From assembly GCA_902595225.1 (NCBI GenBank), contig CACJPG010000001.1, forward strand, positions 67,583-131,582: a DNA stretch of 64,000 nt. The letters run 5' to 3'. Of the stretch, positions 34,268 to 43,685 are shown piece after piece (positions within the stretch are counted from its first letter, which is position 1; each line of letters begins with the position of its first letter). This DNA comes from an uncultured Thiothrix sp. GTDB lineage: Bacteria > Pseudomonadota > Gammaproteobacteria > Poriferisulfidales > GCA-002705445. The position numbers were made by a program, and so were the translations under genes. Under the pieces are notes generated by a model, which worked only from the letters and a program-made list of their open reading frames with translations, was not told where the DNA came from and ran no database searches.

Positions 34268-35385
34268 TTTCGAAAAAAATCTCTAATAACTTTTGAAAAT
34301 CTATCCTCATCAACTAAAAATGAATCGTGTCCTTGAATGGAATCAAGCTGTTCAAACTGAAAATTCTTTTTTGCTTTTGCAAAACCATCTGCTAGCTCCT
34401 TTTGCTGATCCAAAGGAAATAAAATATCAGACTTAACCCCAACTATAAGATTCTTTTCGGTATGAATTTTTGCAAGCCCCGCATTAACAGTTCCACCATG
34501 TTCAGCGACATCAAATAAATCCATTGCTCTTGATAAGTAAAGGTAGCAATTTGGATCAAACATAGATACAAATTTTTCTGAATTGTGATCCAAGTAATTT
34601 TCAACCTCAAATTCAATATCAAACATTTTTTGATTAGACTTTTTTTGTATTCTAGCTCTATTAAACCTCTCTCTCCATTCATTTGCAGCTCTGTATGACA
34701 TTAGGCCTAATTTTCTAGCAAGCTTCATTCCATTAATTGGTGCTGTTTTTTTTGTATAATTTCCATTATTCCATTTTGGATCACTCCTAATTAACTCTCT
34801 TTGTAATGAGCGTATTGAAATAGTGAAAGGCAGAGCTCTAGCAGCAGCTGATATTACTATAAGATTCGACAAATCATTTGGATATAGTAAAGCATACGCA
34901 AGTGCTGTCATTCCACCCATTGAGGGACCAATAACTGTATGCGCCCTATCTATTTGTAATGATTGCAAAACCATATGGCCAGCTTTTGCAATATCTTCTA
35001 TTGAGAGCTCAGGAAAATTTGTTCCATAAATTGAACTACTTTCTTTATTTAACGAAGCAGGAGAAGTTGACCCAAAGCAACTGCCAAGTGAATTTACACA
35101 AACAACAAAATATTTCTCAGTATCAATCGGCTTGCCAGGACCTATCATGAAGTCCCACCAACCAGGATCATCATTTGTTTCGCTTGCAGCAGCATGCGAT
35201 GAAGGTGATAGACCAGTAAAAATTAAAATCGCATTATCATTATTGATTGATAATTCACCCCATGTTTCATATGCAATTTCAACATTATTAAGCACACCGC
35301 CCTTAAACATTTTAAAGCCAGTACTCCCATAATCACTTGGGAGTTTTGCAATTTTTACACCCTTAATTTTAAAATCATTCGACAT
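34264..35385 (-). CDS. metX: Homoserine O-acyltransferase MetX
   Basis: An alpha/beta-hydrolase-fold enzyme of methionine synthesis that acylates homoserine. LIFTGLSPSSHAAA, the NSLGSCFGSTSPASL stretch, the nucleophile GPSMGGMTALAY and the C-terminal IQGHDSFLVDEDRF with the catalytic His are all family-typical. Length 373 aa is normal. MetX homologues use acetyl- or succinyl-CoA, and I cannot decide which from the sequence alone. It overlaps the convergent gltA stop and starts 30 nt from the DUF1249 gene stop. Confidence 0.92.
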   Translation of the reverse strand: MSNDFKIKGVKIAKLPSDYGSTGFKMFKGGVLNNVEIAYETWGELSINNDNAILIFTGLSPSSHAAASETNDDPGWWDFMIGPGKPIDTEKYFVVCVNSLGSCFGSTSPASLNKESSSIYGTNFPELSIEDIAKAGHMVLQSLQIDRAHTVIGPSMGGMTALAYALLYPNDLSNLIVISAAARALPFTISIRSLQRELIRSDPKWNNGNYTKKTAPINGMKLARKLGLMSYRAANEWRERFNRARIQKKSNQKMFDIEFEVENYLDHNSEKFVSMFDPNCYLYLSRAMDLFDVAEHGGTVNAGLAKIHTEKNLIVGVKSDILFPLDQQKELADGFAKAKKNFQFEQLDSIQGHDSFLVDEDRFSKVIRDFFRN

Positions 35386-35415
35386 AAATGCAATTAGTTT
35401 AGAAATTTTTTCAAA

Positions 35416-35892
35416 TTATACTTTAGAGTAAGCATCAAATGAATAGCCTTTTTTAAGACAATTTTTTATCCATAGATGTAAAAAATAATTTTTATACCAT
35501 TTTTTCAGTCTTATATCATGAAATTTTTGAATATTATTATAATTAATTTTCCTGTTCAATTTATCAAAATTAAGAATTTCAACTTGTTTTGAGTCAAAGT
35601 AAATTTTTAATGAAATATAATCTATATAAGTATTACTTTTGAAGTAGCTATATGAAAACTTAATTTCAGCTGTATGATTACTGATTCTGTTTATTGTAAG
35701 TCTAATATTGTTATCATCATTATCAGTTTTTCTAGTGAATTTTTTAGAAACATTATCTTTATTGAGAATTCTAAAATCTATCATTTCTTTTAATAGATAA
35801 TAGTTTCTTTCATAAGATTTCATCAATGAAAGAAAATTATTTTTGCGAACAGAGTTTGGATGCGTCCCTATATTCATAATATTATGATACAC
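35416..35892 (-). CDS. DUF1249 family protein (YqiB-like)
   Basis: A 158-aa protein with the DUF1249 pattern: an N-terminal LMKSYERNYYLLKEMI helix, IRLTINRISNHTAEIKFSYSY strands, LKIYFDSKQVEIL at the place of the family's VRLYHDA-VAEV, and a C-terminal HLWIKNCLKKGYSF. E. coli YqiB (140 aa) aligns throughout. It is typical of gammaproteobacteria. The sequence is rather divergent, lacking the family's YHDA. A second Met six codons in is an alternative start. Function unknown. Confidence 0.78.
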   Translation of the reverse strand: MYHNIMNIGTHPNSVRKNNFLSLMKSYERNYYLLKEMIDFRILNKDNVSKKFTRKTDNDDNNIRLTINRISNHTAEIKFSYSYFKSNTYIDYISLKIYFDSKQVEILNFDKLNRKINYNNIQKFHDIRLKKWYKNYFLHLWIKNCLKKGYSFDAYSKV

Positions 35893-36040
35893 ACCAAAAA
35901 CTTTACTGTCTATTTTTTGAAAGCGAATAAAATCACTTGTTAAAAAATAACAATCTCATTTTAAAGACAAATAGGATTAGATTTTAAACTGAATAAAAGC
36001 TAATTTTTACCTTTTTATAATTATTAAACTTATGATTTAG

Positions 36041-36256
36041 TTACTTAGCTTCTACATCTGTAGCGGTTAAACCTTTCTCGCTTTCAGTTACAGTAAATTC
36101 AACAGCCTGCCCTTCTTTAAGTGTTCTATAACCATCTCCCTCGATTTTTATAGCACCAAAGTGAACAAAAACATCTTTTCCGCTTTCTCGTTGAATAAAA
36201 CCGTAACCTTTTGAATCGTTAAACCATTTAACTGTACCGGTTTCTCTATCTGACAT
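36041..36256 (-). CDS. csp: Cold-shock domain protein (CspA family)
   Basis: A 71-aa single cold-shock domain, an RNA/ssDNA chaperone. RNP1 is KGYGFIQ and RNP2 is [15 protein letters not shown] starts the fold. The 148-bp gap on its 3' side (35893-36040) is AT-rich with no gene that I can see and would hold the DUF1249/metX promoter. Upstream, a hairpin likely ends the sdh transcript, so csp probably has its own promoter. Whether it is cold-induced cannot be told. Confidence 0.95.
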   Translation of the reverse strand: MSDRETGTVKWFNDSKGYGFIQRESGKDVFVHFGAIKIEGDGYRTLKEGQAVEFTVTESEKGLTATDVEAK

Positions 36257-36282
36257 ATTATTCTTCTATATATTTATTAATC

Positions 36283-36310
36283 AAAAAAAGTTATAAGCAA
36301 ATAACTTTTT
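36283..36310 (-). terminator. Probable terminator after sdhE
   Basis: On the minus strand, AAAAAGTTAT pairs with ATAACTTTTT across a 6-nt loop, followed by further Ts. It sits 19 nt after the sdhE stop and before the csp gene, as expected for a terminator of the sdhCDAB-sdhE operon. The stem is almost entirely A-T, so it is weak; the T-run and position support it. Confidence 0.5.
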
Positions 36311-36328
36311 AGCTTTATAAGTAAAAAC

Positions 36329-36574
36329 TCATCTAGAGTCTAAACTCATATTACGTATCATATCAGCAATTTCATTTACTGCAATGTCTTTTGAAGATAT
36401 TTTATTAAGTACTAAATCGTATATAGTTGGATCTTCGAAAGATAATAATTTGACAAATGCTTCTTTATGAGTGTCAGAAACTGTATGATAGAAATTATTT
36501 AAAAAACCAGTCATTAACATGTCAAGTTCTTTGGTCCCTCTTCTACATTTCCAAAGAATTTGTTTTTCGTCCAT
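36329..36574 (-). CDS. sdhE: Succinate dehydrogenase flavinylation factor SdhE
   Basis: An 81-aa helical protein that assists covalent FAD attachment to SdhA. The KCRRGTKELDMLMTGFL stretch contains the conserved RGxxE motif, and LLSFEDPTIYDLVL follows. Length matches E. coli SdhE/YgfY (88 aa). It is the last gene of the sdh operon, 5 nt after sdhB, which is a common arrangement in alphaproteobacteria and in some gammaproteobacteria, whereas E. coli keeps it apart near ygfZ. Confidence 0.93.
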   Translation of the reverse strand: MDEKQILWKCRRGTKELDMLMTGFLNNFYHTVSDTHKEAFVKLLSFEDPTIYDLVLNKISSKDIAVNEIADMIRNMSLDSR

Positions 36575-36579
36575 ATTAC

Positions 36580-37365
36580 TTAAATTTTATTAGAAACCAT
36601 TAATGATTTAATTTTTGCAATTTGTTTTGCAGGATTAAGACCTTTGGGGCATGCGTTTGTGCAATTCATTATGGTATGACATTTATAAAGCTTAAATGTA
36701 TCTTCAAGTTTTTCTAATCTTTCTTTTTGATGTTCGTCTCTAGAGTCTGCAATCCATCTATACGCTTGCATCAGAGTGGCCGGACCCAAATATTTGTCAC
36801 CATTCCACCAATAACTTGGACAACTAGTTGAACAGCAAGCACAAAGTATACATTCATCTGAACCATCAAGCTCGGCAAGCTCTTCTTTTGACTGAAGTCT
36901 TTCAGAAGATAAGTCTTCAGGTTCTTCAGCCTGTAACCATGGTTGAACAGATTCATACTGTTTGTAAAAGTTTGATAAATCAGTAACTAGATCTTTTACC
37001 ACTGGCATATGTGGTAATGGATAGATTTTAATATCACCCTTAATATCATCAATACTTTTCGTGCAAGCAAGAGTATTTCTACCATCTATATTCATTGAGC
37101 ACGAGCCACAGATGCCTTCTCTACATGATCTTCTAAAGGTTATTGTTGTATCAATCTCATTTTTAATTTTCAGAAGTGCGTCAAGAACCATTGGGCCGCA
37201 GTCTGAAGTGTCAATTTCATATGTATCAACCCTTGGATTTTTTTCGTCATCAGGATCATAACGATAAATTTTAAAGATTCTAATATTTTTTTTATCTGCA
37301 CTTTCACACTTAAAGTGTTTACCAGTTTTAACAATAGAATTTAGTGGTAATGTGAATTCAGCCAT
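36580..37365 (-). CDS. sdhB: Succinate dehydrogenase iron-sulfur subunit
   Basis: Carries electrons from SdhA to quinone through three Fe-S clusters. The 2Fe-2S ligands are in [15 protein letters not shown] plus ALACT, the 4Fe-4S in [16 protein letters not shown], and the 3Fe-4S in [17 protein letters not shown]. At 261 aa it is somewhat longer than the E. coli 238-aa protein and resembles the alphaproteobacterial/mitochondrial size. It starts 2 nt after the sdhA stop, in a tight operon. Confidence 0.97.
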   Translation of the reverse strand: MAEFTLPLNSIVKTGKHFKCESADKKNIRIFKIYRYDPDDEKNPRVDTYEIDTSDCGPMVLDALLKIKNEIDTTITFRRSCREGICGSCSMNIDGRNTLACTKSIDDIKGDIKIYPLPHMPVVKDLVTDLSNFYKQYESVQPWLQAEEPEDLSSERLQSKEELAELDGSDECILCACCSTSCPSYWWNGDKYLGPATLMQAYRWIADSRDEHQKERLEKLEDTFKLYKCHTIMNCTNACPKGLNPAKQIAKIKSLMVSNKI

Positions 37366-37367
37366 TG

Positions 37368-39158
37368 TTAATAAACCCTCTTCTTGGGTGGTACTGCTTC
37401 AACTTCGTCCGTTAAAGTTGTCAAGATTACTTTCCTATAACTCATTTCCACTATACCACTTTCATCTATTGATGCAATTGAATGTTTTAACCACTCATTA
37501 TCGTTTCTTTCTGGAAAATCATCTCTTGCATGCGCACCTCTTGACTCGGTTCTATTGTAAGCAGACTCAACTGAAACAATTGATTGGGTAATTAAATTTT
37601 CTAGCTCAAGTGTCTCTAATAATTCTGAGTTCCATTTTAAAGAATTATCATTTAATTTAATGTCTGAGAAGTCCTTATAAATTGAATGAATATTTTTTCG
37701 ACCCTCATCTAATGTTTTTTCGGTTCTGAATACAGCGACACTTTTTTGGTTTTCCTTTTGAAGTTTTGATCTAAGTTGAGAAGGGATATTTGAACCAGAT
37801 GAAAATCTAGTTTTATCAAGTCTAGATATTATTTTATCAATCTCTTGTTTGTTTGGTTCCGGATGTTTACTTCCGGGTTTTACAACTTTTGCTGCTTGTT
37901 TTGCAGCCGCCCTTCCAAAAACGATTAAATCTAGAAGAGAATTTGAACCCAGTCTATTAGCACCGTGAACAGAGACACAGGCTGTTTCTCCAATCGCCAT
38001 CAACCCAGGCACAACATTTTCTTCTTGTTCGTTTTTTGGAATAACAACTTCACCTAAATAGTTTGTTGGAATACCTCCCATATTATAGTGGACTGTTGGA
38101 ATAACTGGTATTGGAGCTTTCGTAACATCAACTCCAGCAAATATTCTTGCAGATTCTGCTATGCCAGGAAGCTTCTCGTTAATTACATCTTTACCTAAAT
38201 GTTCTAAATGTAATTCGATATGATCTTTATCTTTTCCAACACCCCTTCCTTCATTTATCTCGATTGTCATTGATCTACTTACAACATCGCGTGAGGCTAA
38301 GTCTTTTGCATTTGGAGCATATCTCTCCATAAATCTTTCGCCATCTGAATTTGTTAAATATCCGCCTTCACCTCTAGATCCTTCTGTAATCAAGCACCCT
38401 GCGCCATATATACCAGTTGGATGGAATTGAGTAAATTCCATATCTTGCAAAGGTATTCCTGCGCGTTGAGCCATGCCACTCCCATCGCCTGTGCAAGTAT
38501 GTGCTGAAGTTGCAGAAAAATAAGCTCTACCATACCCACCCGTAGCTAAAAGGGTTACATGACCTTTAAATAAATGAAGCTTCCCACTGGCTAAATCAAT
38601 AGCAACAACACCGGTACATTTACCTTCTTCCATAACGAGATCAATTGCAAAATATTCAATAAAAAATTCGGCTTTGTATTTAAGTGATTGTTGATACAAA
38701 GTATGTAAAATTGAATGGCCGGTTCTATCCGCTGCTGCACATGTTCTTTGTGCTGTACCATCTCCATAATGAGTGGTCATTCCGCCAAAAGGTCTTTGAT
38801 ATATCTTTCCTGCCTCTGTTCTCGAAAAAGGAACCCCGTAATGCTCAAGCTCAATAACAGAAGGTATTGCTTCTTTACACATATATTCAATAGCATCTTG
38901 ATCGCCTAACCAATCAGAACCTTTTATAGTATCGTACATATGCCATCGCCAATCATCTTCTCCCATGTTACCAAGGGCTGCACTCATTCCTCCTTGAGCA
39001 GCAACAGTGTGGCTTCTAGTTGGGAATACTTTTGTGATACAAGCAGTTCTTAAACCTTCCGTAGCCATTCCTAAAGTTGCGCGCAAACCTGAACCACCTG
39101 CTCCGACTACAATAACGTCATACTCGTGAATGGTCATCTCGTAATCTTTAGTATTCAT
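37368..39158 (-). CDS. sdhA: Succinate dehydrogenase flavoprotein subunit
   Basis: Oxidises succinate to fumarate with covalently bound FAD. The FAD loop [17 protein letters not shown] is followed by [18 protein letters not shown] with the His that carries [26 protein letters not shown] and [19 protein letters not shown] are substrate and FAD contacts. Length 596 aa is normal. The C-terminal [14 protein letters not shown] is typical. The gene lies between sdhD and sdhB. Confidence 0.98.
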   Translation of the reverse strand: MNTKDYEMTIHEYDVIVVGAGGSGLRATLGMATEGLRTACITKVFPTRSHTVAAQGGMSAALGNMGEDDWRWHMYDTIKGSDWLGDQDAIEYMCKEAIPSVIELEHYGVPFSRTEAGKIYQRPFGGMTTHYGDGTAQRTCAAADRTGHSILHTLYQQSLKYKAEFFIEYFAIDLVMEEGKCTGVVAIDLASGKLHLFKGHVTLLATGGYGRAYFSATSAHTCTGDGSGMAQRAGIPLQDMEFTQFHPTGIYGAGCLITEGSRGEGGYLTNSDGERFMERYAPNAKDLASRDVVSRSMTIEINEGRGVGKDKDHIELHLEHLGKDVINEKLPGIAESARIFAGVDVTKAPIPVIPTVHYNMGGIPTNYLGEVVIPKNEQEENVVPGLMAIGETACVSVHGANRLGSNSLLDLIVFGRAAAKQAAKVVKPGSKHPEPNKQEIDKIISRLDKTRFSSGSNIPSQLRSKLQKENQKSVAVFRTEKTLDEGRKNIHSIYKDFSDIKLNDNSLKWNSELLETLELENLITQSIVSVESAYNRTESRGAHARDDFPERNDNEWLKHSIASIDESGIVEMSYRKVILTTLTDEVEAVPPKKRVY

Positions 39159-39164
39159 TAAAAA

Positions 39165-39512
39165 CTAAACTCCAAAATAAATTTTTGTAATAACAATTAG
39201 CCCAAATAGTGCGAGAAGATAATACACCAAATTTACAAGCTTAATGTAAAAATCTCTGAATTTTATTGTTGAGATATAATCCTCTAAAATTACTTGAATA
39301 CCAAGCTGAAAGTGTCTTGCTGAGACTAAAATTAATACTGATAATAAGATATAATTAGGTGTACGACTTATCCAAAGTACCATATTTTGGTGAGTAATTT
39401 CGGGCACAAGACTTAAAGAGTAAATTATCCAAAGGGCTAGTGGAAAGAAAAGAACCGTAGAAAATCTATGATATAACCAATGTTTTTTTCCATGTAAAAC
39501 TTTTAGTAACAA
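39165..39512 (-). CDS. sdhD: Succinate dehydrogenase membrane anchor subunit SdhD
   Basis: A 115-aa membrane anchor with three hydrophobic helices. WLYHRFSTVLFFPLALWII begins the first. The heme-b ligand His known from E. coli SdhD (His71) corresponds to the His of SARHFQLGIQVILEDY, which also keeps the Asp-Tyr near the quinone site. It ends 6 nt before sdhA. Its partner SdhC lacks the matching heme His (see there). Confidence 0.92.
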   Translation of the reverse strand: MLLKVLHGKKHWLYHRFSTVLFFPLALWIIYSLSLVPEITHQNMVLWISRTPNYILLSVLILVSARHFQLGIQVILEDYISTIKFRDFYIKLVNLVYYLLALFGLIVITKIYFGV

Positions 39513-39535
39513 TTTTAATTCTCCACTTGCTTATT

Positions 39536-39916
39536 CTATAGCAAATAAAGCAAGACTGTAATAACTGTCATCAGTGCTGTAGCTGATAGCACTATTAAGG
39601 ACCATATAAATGGAGCATTTCCGCTAAAACCATACCCCAGATCCCAAAAAAGATGTCTGATCTCATTGGACATATAAAGATATAGTGAAAATATCCAAAA
39701 AGTAGACAAAATTTTACCTATAGTACTAGTAAATATTGTATAGCTTATATTATAGATTTCACTTCCTGATGCAATCGAAATTAAGAAAATTATAAATAAT
39801 GCATAAGCTATGCTATTTGCAACAAAGCAAATTCTGCTTGATATTGACACAAGCGCAACAAGAGGTAATCTGTATACTTGCAGATGCGGTGAAAGTGGAA
39901 CCTTATTTAGTGACAT
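39536..39916 (-). CDS. sdhC: Succinate dehydrogenase cytochrome b556 subunit SdhC, atypical heme site
   Basis: A 126-aa membrane subunit; PLSPHLQVYRLPLVALVSI is the classic SdhC N-terminus, followed by three hydrophobic helices. The quinone-site Ser and Arg (E. coli Ser27, Arg31) are kept in SISSRICF, but the intervening His30 is Ser. In the helix that normally reads H-xxx-GIRHxxxD, this protein has YMSNEIRHLFWDLGY, so the heme-b axial ligand His84 is replaced by Tyr. Either heme is bound differently or lost. First gene of the operon, with a 44-bp gap to divergent ygfZ. Confidence 0.9.
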   Translation of the reverse strand: MSLNKVPLSPHLQVYRLPLVALVSISSRICFVANSIAYALFIIFLISIASGSEIYNISYTIFTSTIGKILSTFWIFSLYLYMSNEIRHLFWDLGYGFSGNAPFIWSLIVLSATALMTVITVLLYLL

Positions 39917-39960
39917 TTTTCTCCCAAATTATAAATAATTAAACATTACTAAACCCAAGT

Positions 39961-40950
39961 ATGATAAACGATTTTTTGACAAAATTCCTCTCAAAAAACC
40001 CTATTATGGATGATTATGGCCTTAAATATAACCATACTTTTTCAGAAGAAATTTTAAAGATTAAAGACAATTACTCTGTATCGCAATTATCAAATAAGGT
40101 TTTAATTAGGTGTAGTGGTGAAGGTCTAGAGGATTTTCTAAATAGTCAATTTACAAATGACATAAAAAAATTAAATAAAGAAAAAATTTTATTATGTGGG
40201 TACTGCAATCCAAAAGGAAGATTAATATCAGTTTTCTATATTTTTCAATTAGATAAAGACTATTACTTATATACTACATTAGATTCGAAAGATCTTTTAC
40301 TAAAAAAATTAAACATGTATAAAATGGCTTTGAAGATAGAATTTATGCCGTTAAACAATATATTAATTGGTATATCAAATATAAATCTTAATCAAAAAAT
40401 TCCATTTGATTATCTTAAAGAAAATAAAGTTATAAAACTGGAGAATTCTATTATTTTTATGCCTTATGACAACTATGCAATAATATCTACTAACCCTGAA
40501 GAATTTGATAAAAACTTATATATTGATAATTTATCGCTGCTTGGCTATAAATCATCAGATTTTTTTGATATAGATCATCACACGCCATTTATCACAAGCT
40601 CATTCATTGAAACTTATACGCCTCAAATGCTTTCTTTAGATATTTTAGATGGTGTTTCTTTTGAAAAGGGTTGTTATCCCGGGCAAGAAATTGTTGCGCG
40701 CACACATTATTTAGGAGAAGCAAAAAAATCATTATTTAAATTTTATATAAATAGTAATGCTGATCTAGATACATCAAAAAAAATACATAATGAAGAAAGA
40801 AAGGTTGCTGGTGATATACTAAATATTATAAAAATTGACGAATCTAATTACTTTTGTCTTGGTGTCTTAAGAAAAGAATTTTCAAGTAAAAAATTATATG
40901 TTGATCCAGATAGTTTGGTAGAAAATGTTAAGGGAGTATTAAGAACATGA
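39961..40950 (+). CDS. ygfZ: Folate-binding Fe-S cluster maintenance protein YgfZ
   Basis: A 329-aa GcvT-like protein that helps maintain certain Fe-S enzymes in a folate-dependent way. The signature FEKGCYPGQEIVARTHYLG includes the conserved KGCYxGQE Cys. The N-terminal part RCSGEGLEDFLNSQFTND resembles the folate-binding half of GcvT. It is divergent from sdhC, fitting a link to the Fe-S-rich SDH complex. Its stop overlaps a tiny membrane ORF by 4 nt (ATGA). Confidence 0.93.
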   Translation: MINDFLTKFLSKNPIMDDYGLKYNHTFSEEILKIKDNYSVSQLSNKVLIRCSGEGLEDFLNSQFTNDIKKLNKEKILLCGYCNPKGRLISVFYIFQLDKDYYLYTTLDSKDLLLKKLNMYKMALKIEFMPLNNILIGISNINLNQKIPFDYLKENKVIKLENSIIFMPYDNYAIISTNPEEFDKNLYIDNLSLLGYKSSDFFDIDHHTPFITSSFIETYTPQMLSLDILDGVSFEKGCYPGQEIVARTHYLGEAKKSLFKFYINSNADLDTSKKIHNEERKVAGDILNIIKIDESNYFCLGVLRKEFSSKKLYVDPDSLVENVKGVLRT

Positions 40951-41093
40951 CTAAATATATAATAATATTAATAATTCTTCTCATACTGCTAATAATGTAC
41001 TTTAGCCAGAAAAATAAGGAGCTATTCTGGCCCTTAGCAATTCTTTTGATAATATTTACTATTGTAATTATTATGGCTTTTCTTGGAATATAA
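40947..41093 (+). CDS. 48-aa predicted membrane protein, coupled to ygfZ
   Basis: Too short for the ORF track. The ATG overlaps the ygfZ stop as ATGA. The frame encodes MTKYIIILIILLILLIMYFSQ followed by a charged loop KNKE and a second hydrophobic segment LAILLIIFTIVIIMAFLGI. Two transmembrane segments and the start-stop coupling argue for a real gene; AT-rich codons (Ile, Leu) can however give such a pattern by chance. Its stop is 6 nt from the convergent lysS stop. Function unknown. Confidence 0.5.
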   Translation: MTKYIIILIILLILLIMYFSQKNKELFWPLAILLIIFTIVIIMAFLGI

Positions 41094-41099
41094 AGTTGT

Positions 41100-42578
41100 T
41101 TATCTCATTAAAGGAAAAAGCAATACTTCTCTAATTGATGGTGAATCAGTCAATATCATTATAAGCCTATCTATACCAATACCCTCTCCTGCAGTCGGCG
41201 GCATTCCATATTCTAACGCTTCGATATAGTCATCGTCTAAATACATTGCCTCATTATCACCCTTATCTTTTAATTCTACTTGCTTTTCGAATCTACGCTT
41301 CTGATCGTCAGGATCATTTAATTCAGAAAAACCATTTGCAATCTCTTTGCCCATGATAAAAAACTCAAATCTATCTGCTATATCTTTATTTTTATCATTA
41401 ACTCTTGAAAGTGGAGAAACCTCTATAGGATACTCTGTAATAAAGGTTGGTTCGATTAAATTTGACTCAACATTTTTTTCAAATATTGAAAAATGGATTT
41501 CGCCTATTGTCTGATAATTTTTTATATGAATATTTTTATCCTTACAGTAACTTCTTAAGTAATTCTCATCTAATAATTTCACCTTATCAAGATCATCAGA
41601 AAACTCCAAAATTGATTCAATCAATGTCATCCTTTTAAAATTCTTCGAGAAATCTAATTCTTGTTCTTGATAAATAATTTTGTTCGACCCTTTAACTTCT
41701 TTTACAACTTTTCTAATAAGCTCCTCAGTAAGATTCATCATGTCAATATAAGTAGAAAAAGTTTTATAAAATTCAACCATAGTAAATTCTGGATTATGTT
41801 TTGAGGATACTCCCTCGTTACGGAAATTCCGGTTAATTTCAAATATCTTGTTAAAACCCCCAACAATTAATCTTTTAAGAAATAGCTCAGGAGCAATTCG
41901 CATATATAGATCCATATCTAAAGTGTTGTGATGTGTAATAAAAGGTCTTGCTGTTGCTCCGCCTGGAATTTTATGCATCATTGGAGTTTCAACTTCAATA
42001 AAACCCTTCTCATCAAAATAGTTTCTTATTGACCTTATTGCCTTAAATCTAATGTCAAAAATATTTCTTGTATCGTCATTGCATATTAAATCAAGATATC
42101 TTTTTCGATATTTTATTTCTTGGTCAGCTAGACCATGGTACTTCTCCGGTAGTGGGCGCAAAGATTTTGTCACTACTTCAAAATTCTTTACATGAATTGT
42201 TAATTCATCAGTTTTAGTTTTGAATAGATGACCACTCACATGGACGATATCACCAATATCTGACTCTTTAAATACTTTAAAAATTTCTTCATTTAAATCG
42301 GTTTTATCAACATAGAATTGTATTGTTCCTGTTTCATCTTTTACATTTGCAAAACTAGATTTTCCCATAACTCTTTTTGACATCATTCTTCCATTTACGA
42401 CTACCTCTTTATTTTTATTACTTAAAATTTTTTCATCTAAAGACATTTCAATAATTGAAGCACATGTCTGTCCCTTCGGAAAAATATTTCTATAGAAATT
42501 ATTATTATCCTTAAGTTTATTCAGTTTTTTTCTTCTCTCTAAAATAAGTCGATGTGTGTCGTTATCTTTTTTATCCAT
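41100..42578 (-). CDS. lysS: Lysyl-tRNA synthetase (class II)
   Basis: Charges tRNA-Lys. The OB-fold N-terminal part includes VNGRMMSKRVMGKSSFANV. Class II motif 2 is FEINRNFRNEGVSSKHNPEF and motif 3 is GEGIGIDRLIMILTDSPSIR near the C-terminus. At 492 aa the length is normal. It overlaps prfB by 8 nt, the conserved prfB-lysS order of gammaproteobacteria. Confidence 0.97.
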   Translation of the reverse strand: MDKKDNDTHRLILERRKKLNKLKDNNNFYRNIFPKGQTCASIIEMSLDEKILSNKNKEVVVNGRMMSKRVMGKSSFANVKDETGTIQFYVDKTDLNEEIFKVFKESDIGDIVHVSGHLFKTKTDELTIHVKNFEVVTKSLRPLPEKYHGLADQEIKYRKRYLDLICNDDTRNIFDIRFKAIRSIRNYFDEKGFIEVETPMMHKIPGGATARPFITHHNTLDMDLYMRIAPELFLKRLIVGGFNKIFEINRNFRNEGVSSKHNPEFTMVEFYKTFSTYIDMMNLTEELIRKVVKEVKGSNKIIYQEQELDFSKNFKRMTLIESILEFSDDLDKVKLLDENYLRSYCKDKNIHIKNYQTIGEIHFSIFEKNVESNLIEPTFITEYPIEVSPLSRVNDKNKDIADRFEFFIMGKEIANGFSELNDPDDQKRRFEKQVELKDKGDNEAMYLDDDYIEALEYGMPPTAGEGIGIDRLIMILTDSPSIREVLLFPLMR

Positions 42579-43681
42579 TATCCTGCCCCATCTTTAAGCT
42601 TGCCTCTATAAACATATCAATATTACCATCTAAAACTGACTGAGTATTACTAGTTTCAACATTTGTTCGTAAATCTTTGATTCTTGATTGGTCCAATACG
42701 TATGACCTTATCTGGCTTCCCCAGCCTATATCAGCCTTTTGGTTTTCAATATTATCTTGTTCATTTCTTTTTTTTTGCAACTCTATTTCATAGAGTTTGG
42801 CCTTAAGTTGTTTCAATGCGGTCTCTTTATTTTTATGCTGAGATCTACCATTTTGACATTGTGTTACAACACCTGTTTTCAGGTGTGTTATTCTAACAGC
42901 AGATTCGGTTTTATTTACATGCTGTCCACCAGCACCACTTGCTCTAAAAACGTCTATTCGAAGATCGCTGGGATCTATATCAATCTCTATATCCTCATTA
43001 ATTTCAGGAGAAATAAATATTGATGCAAAAGATGTATGCCTTCTATTACCAGAGTCAAATGGAGATTTACGAACTAGTCTGTGCACACCTGTTTCAGTTT
43101 TAAGCCATCCAAAGGCATAATCACCATTAAACTTTAAAGTTGCGCTCTTTATTCCAGCTACATCGCCATTCATAATACTAATTACTTCAACATCAAAATG
43201 ATTCTTTTCGCCCCATCTTGAATACATTCTTTGAAGCATTTCTGCCCAATCTTGAGCTTCAGTGCCTCCTGAACCAGCCTGGATGTCTAGAAACGCATTA
43301 CATTTATCAGATTCATTTTGAAAAATTTTAAAAAAAGATAACTTTTCTAATGATTCTGAAATGTTTCTTACTTCTTTAGATAAATAATCATATAACTCAT
43401 CAGACTGGTCTTCATCATAGAGTTCCTTAAATTCTTTAATTTGCACCAAATCATCATTAATTTTTGTAAATTCAGAAACTTCTTTTTCTAAAGAAGAACG
43501 TTTTTTTGACAATTCTAAGGATTTATCTCTATCAGACCAAATTTTTTCATCTTGCAATTGAATACTGAGCTCACTAAGCTCGTTTATTTTAGAATTAATG
43601 TCAAAGATACCTCCTGGCATCTGTAATTTCTCTCTCTATTTGAGAAATCTGTATCTCAAAATCATCTTCATGTTTCTTCAT
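42571..43681 (-). CDS. prfB: Peptide chain release factor 2, with programmed +1 frameshift
   Basis: RF2 ends translation at UGA and UAA. The codon-reading region and the GGQ motif RASGAGGQHVNKTESAV are present. The ORF track gives only the downstream frame from 43620. Upstream, in another frame, ATG 43681 encodes MKKHEDDFEIQISQIEREIT and reaches AGG AGG TAT CTT TGA C, the conserved RF2 recoding site with its SD-like AGGAGG. After a +1 shift at CTT the protein continues DINSKINEL. The gene is therefore autoregulated by RF2 levels. It starts 4 nt after the proA stop and overlaps lysS by 8 nt. Confidence 0.96.
43601..43616 (-). promoter_or_regulatory. prfB programmed +1 frameshift site
   Basis: The minus-strand sequence AGGAGGTATCTTTGAC matches the consensus RF2 recoding element: an SD-like AGGAGG, then the CTT slippery codon and an in-frame UGA followed by C. 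E. coli has AGGGGGTATCTTTGAC, differing by one base. When RF2 is scarce the ribosome slips +1 and makes full-length RF2. Confidence 0.95.
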
Positions 43682-43685
43682 TTAG

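Noticed and set aside
35893-36040. 148-bp gap between DUF1249 gene and csp as a possible small RNA locus
   Set aside because: AT-rich with no convincing promoter-hairpin-T-run set; nothing can be supported.
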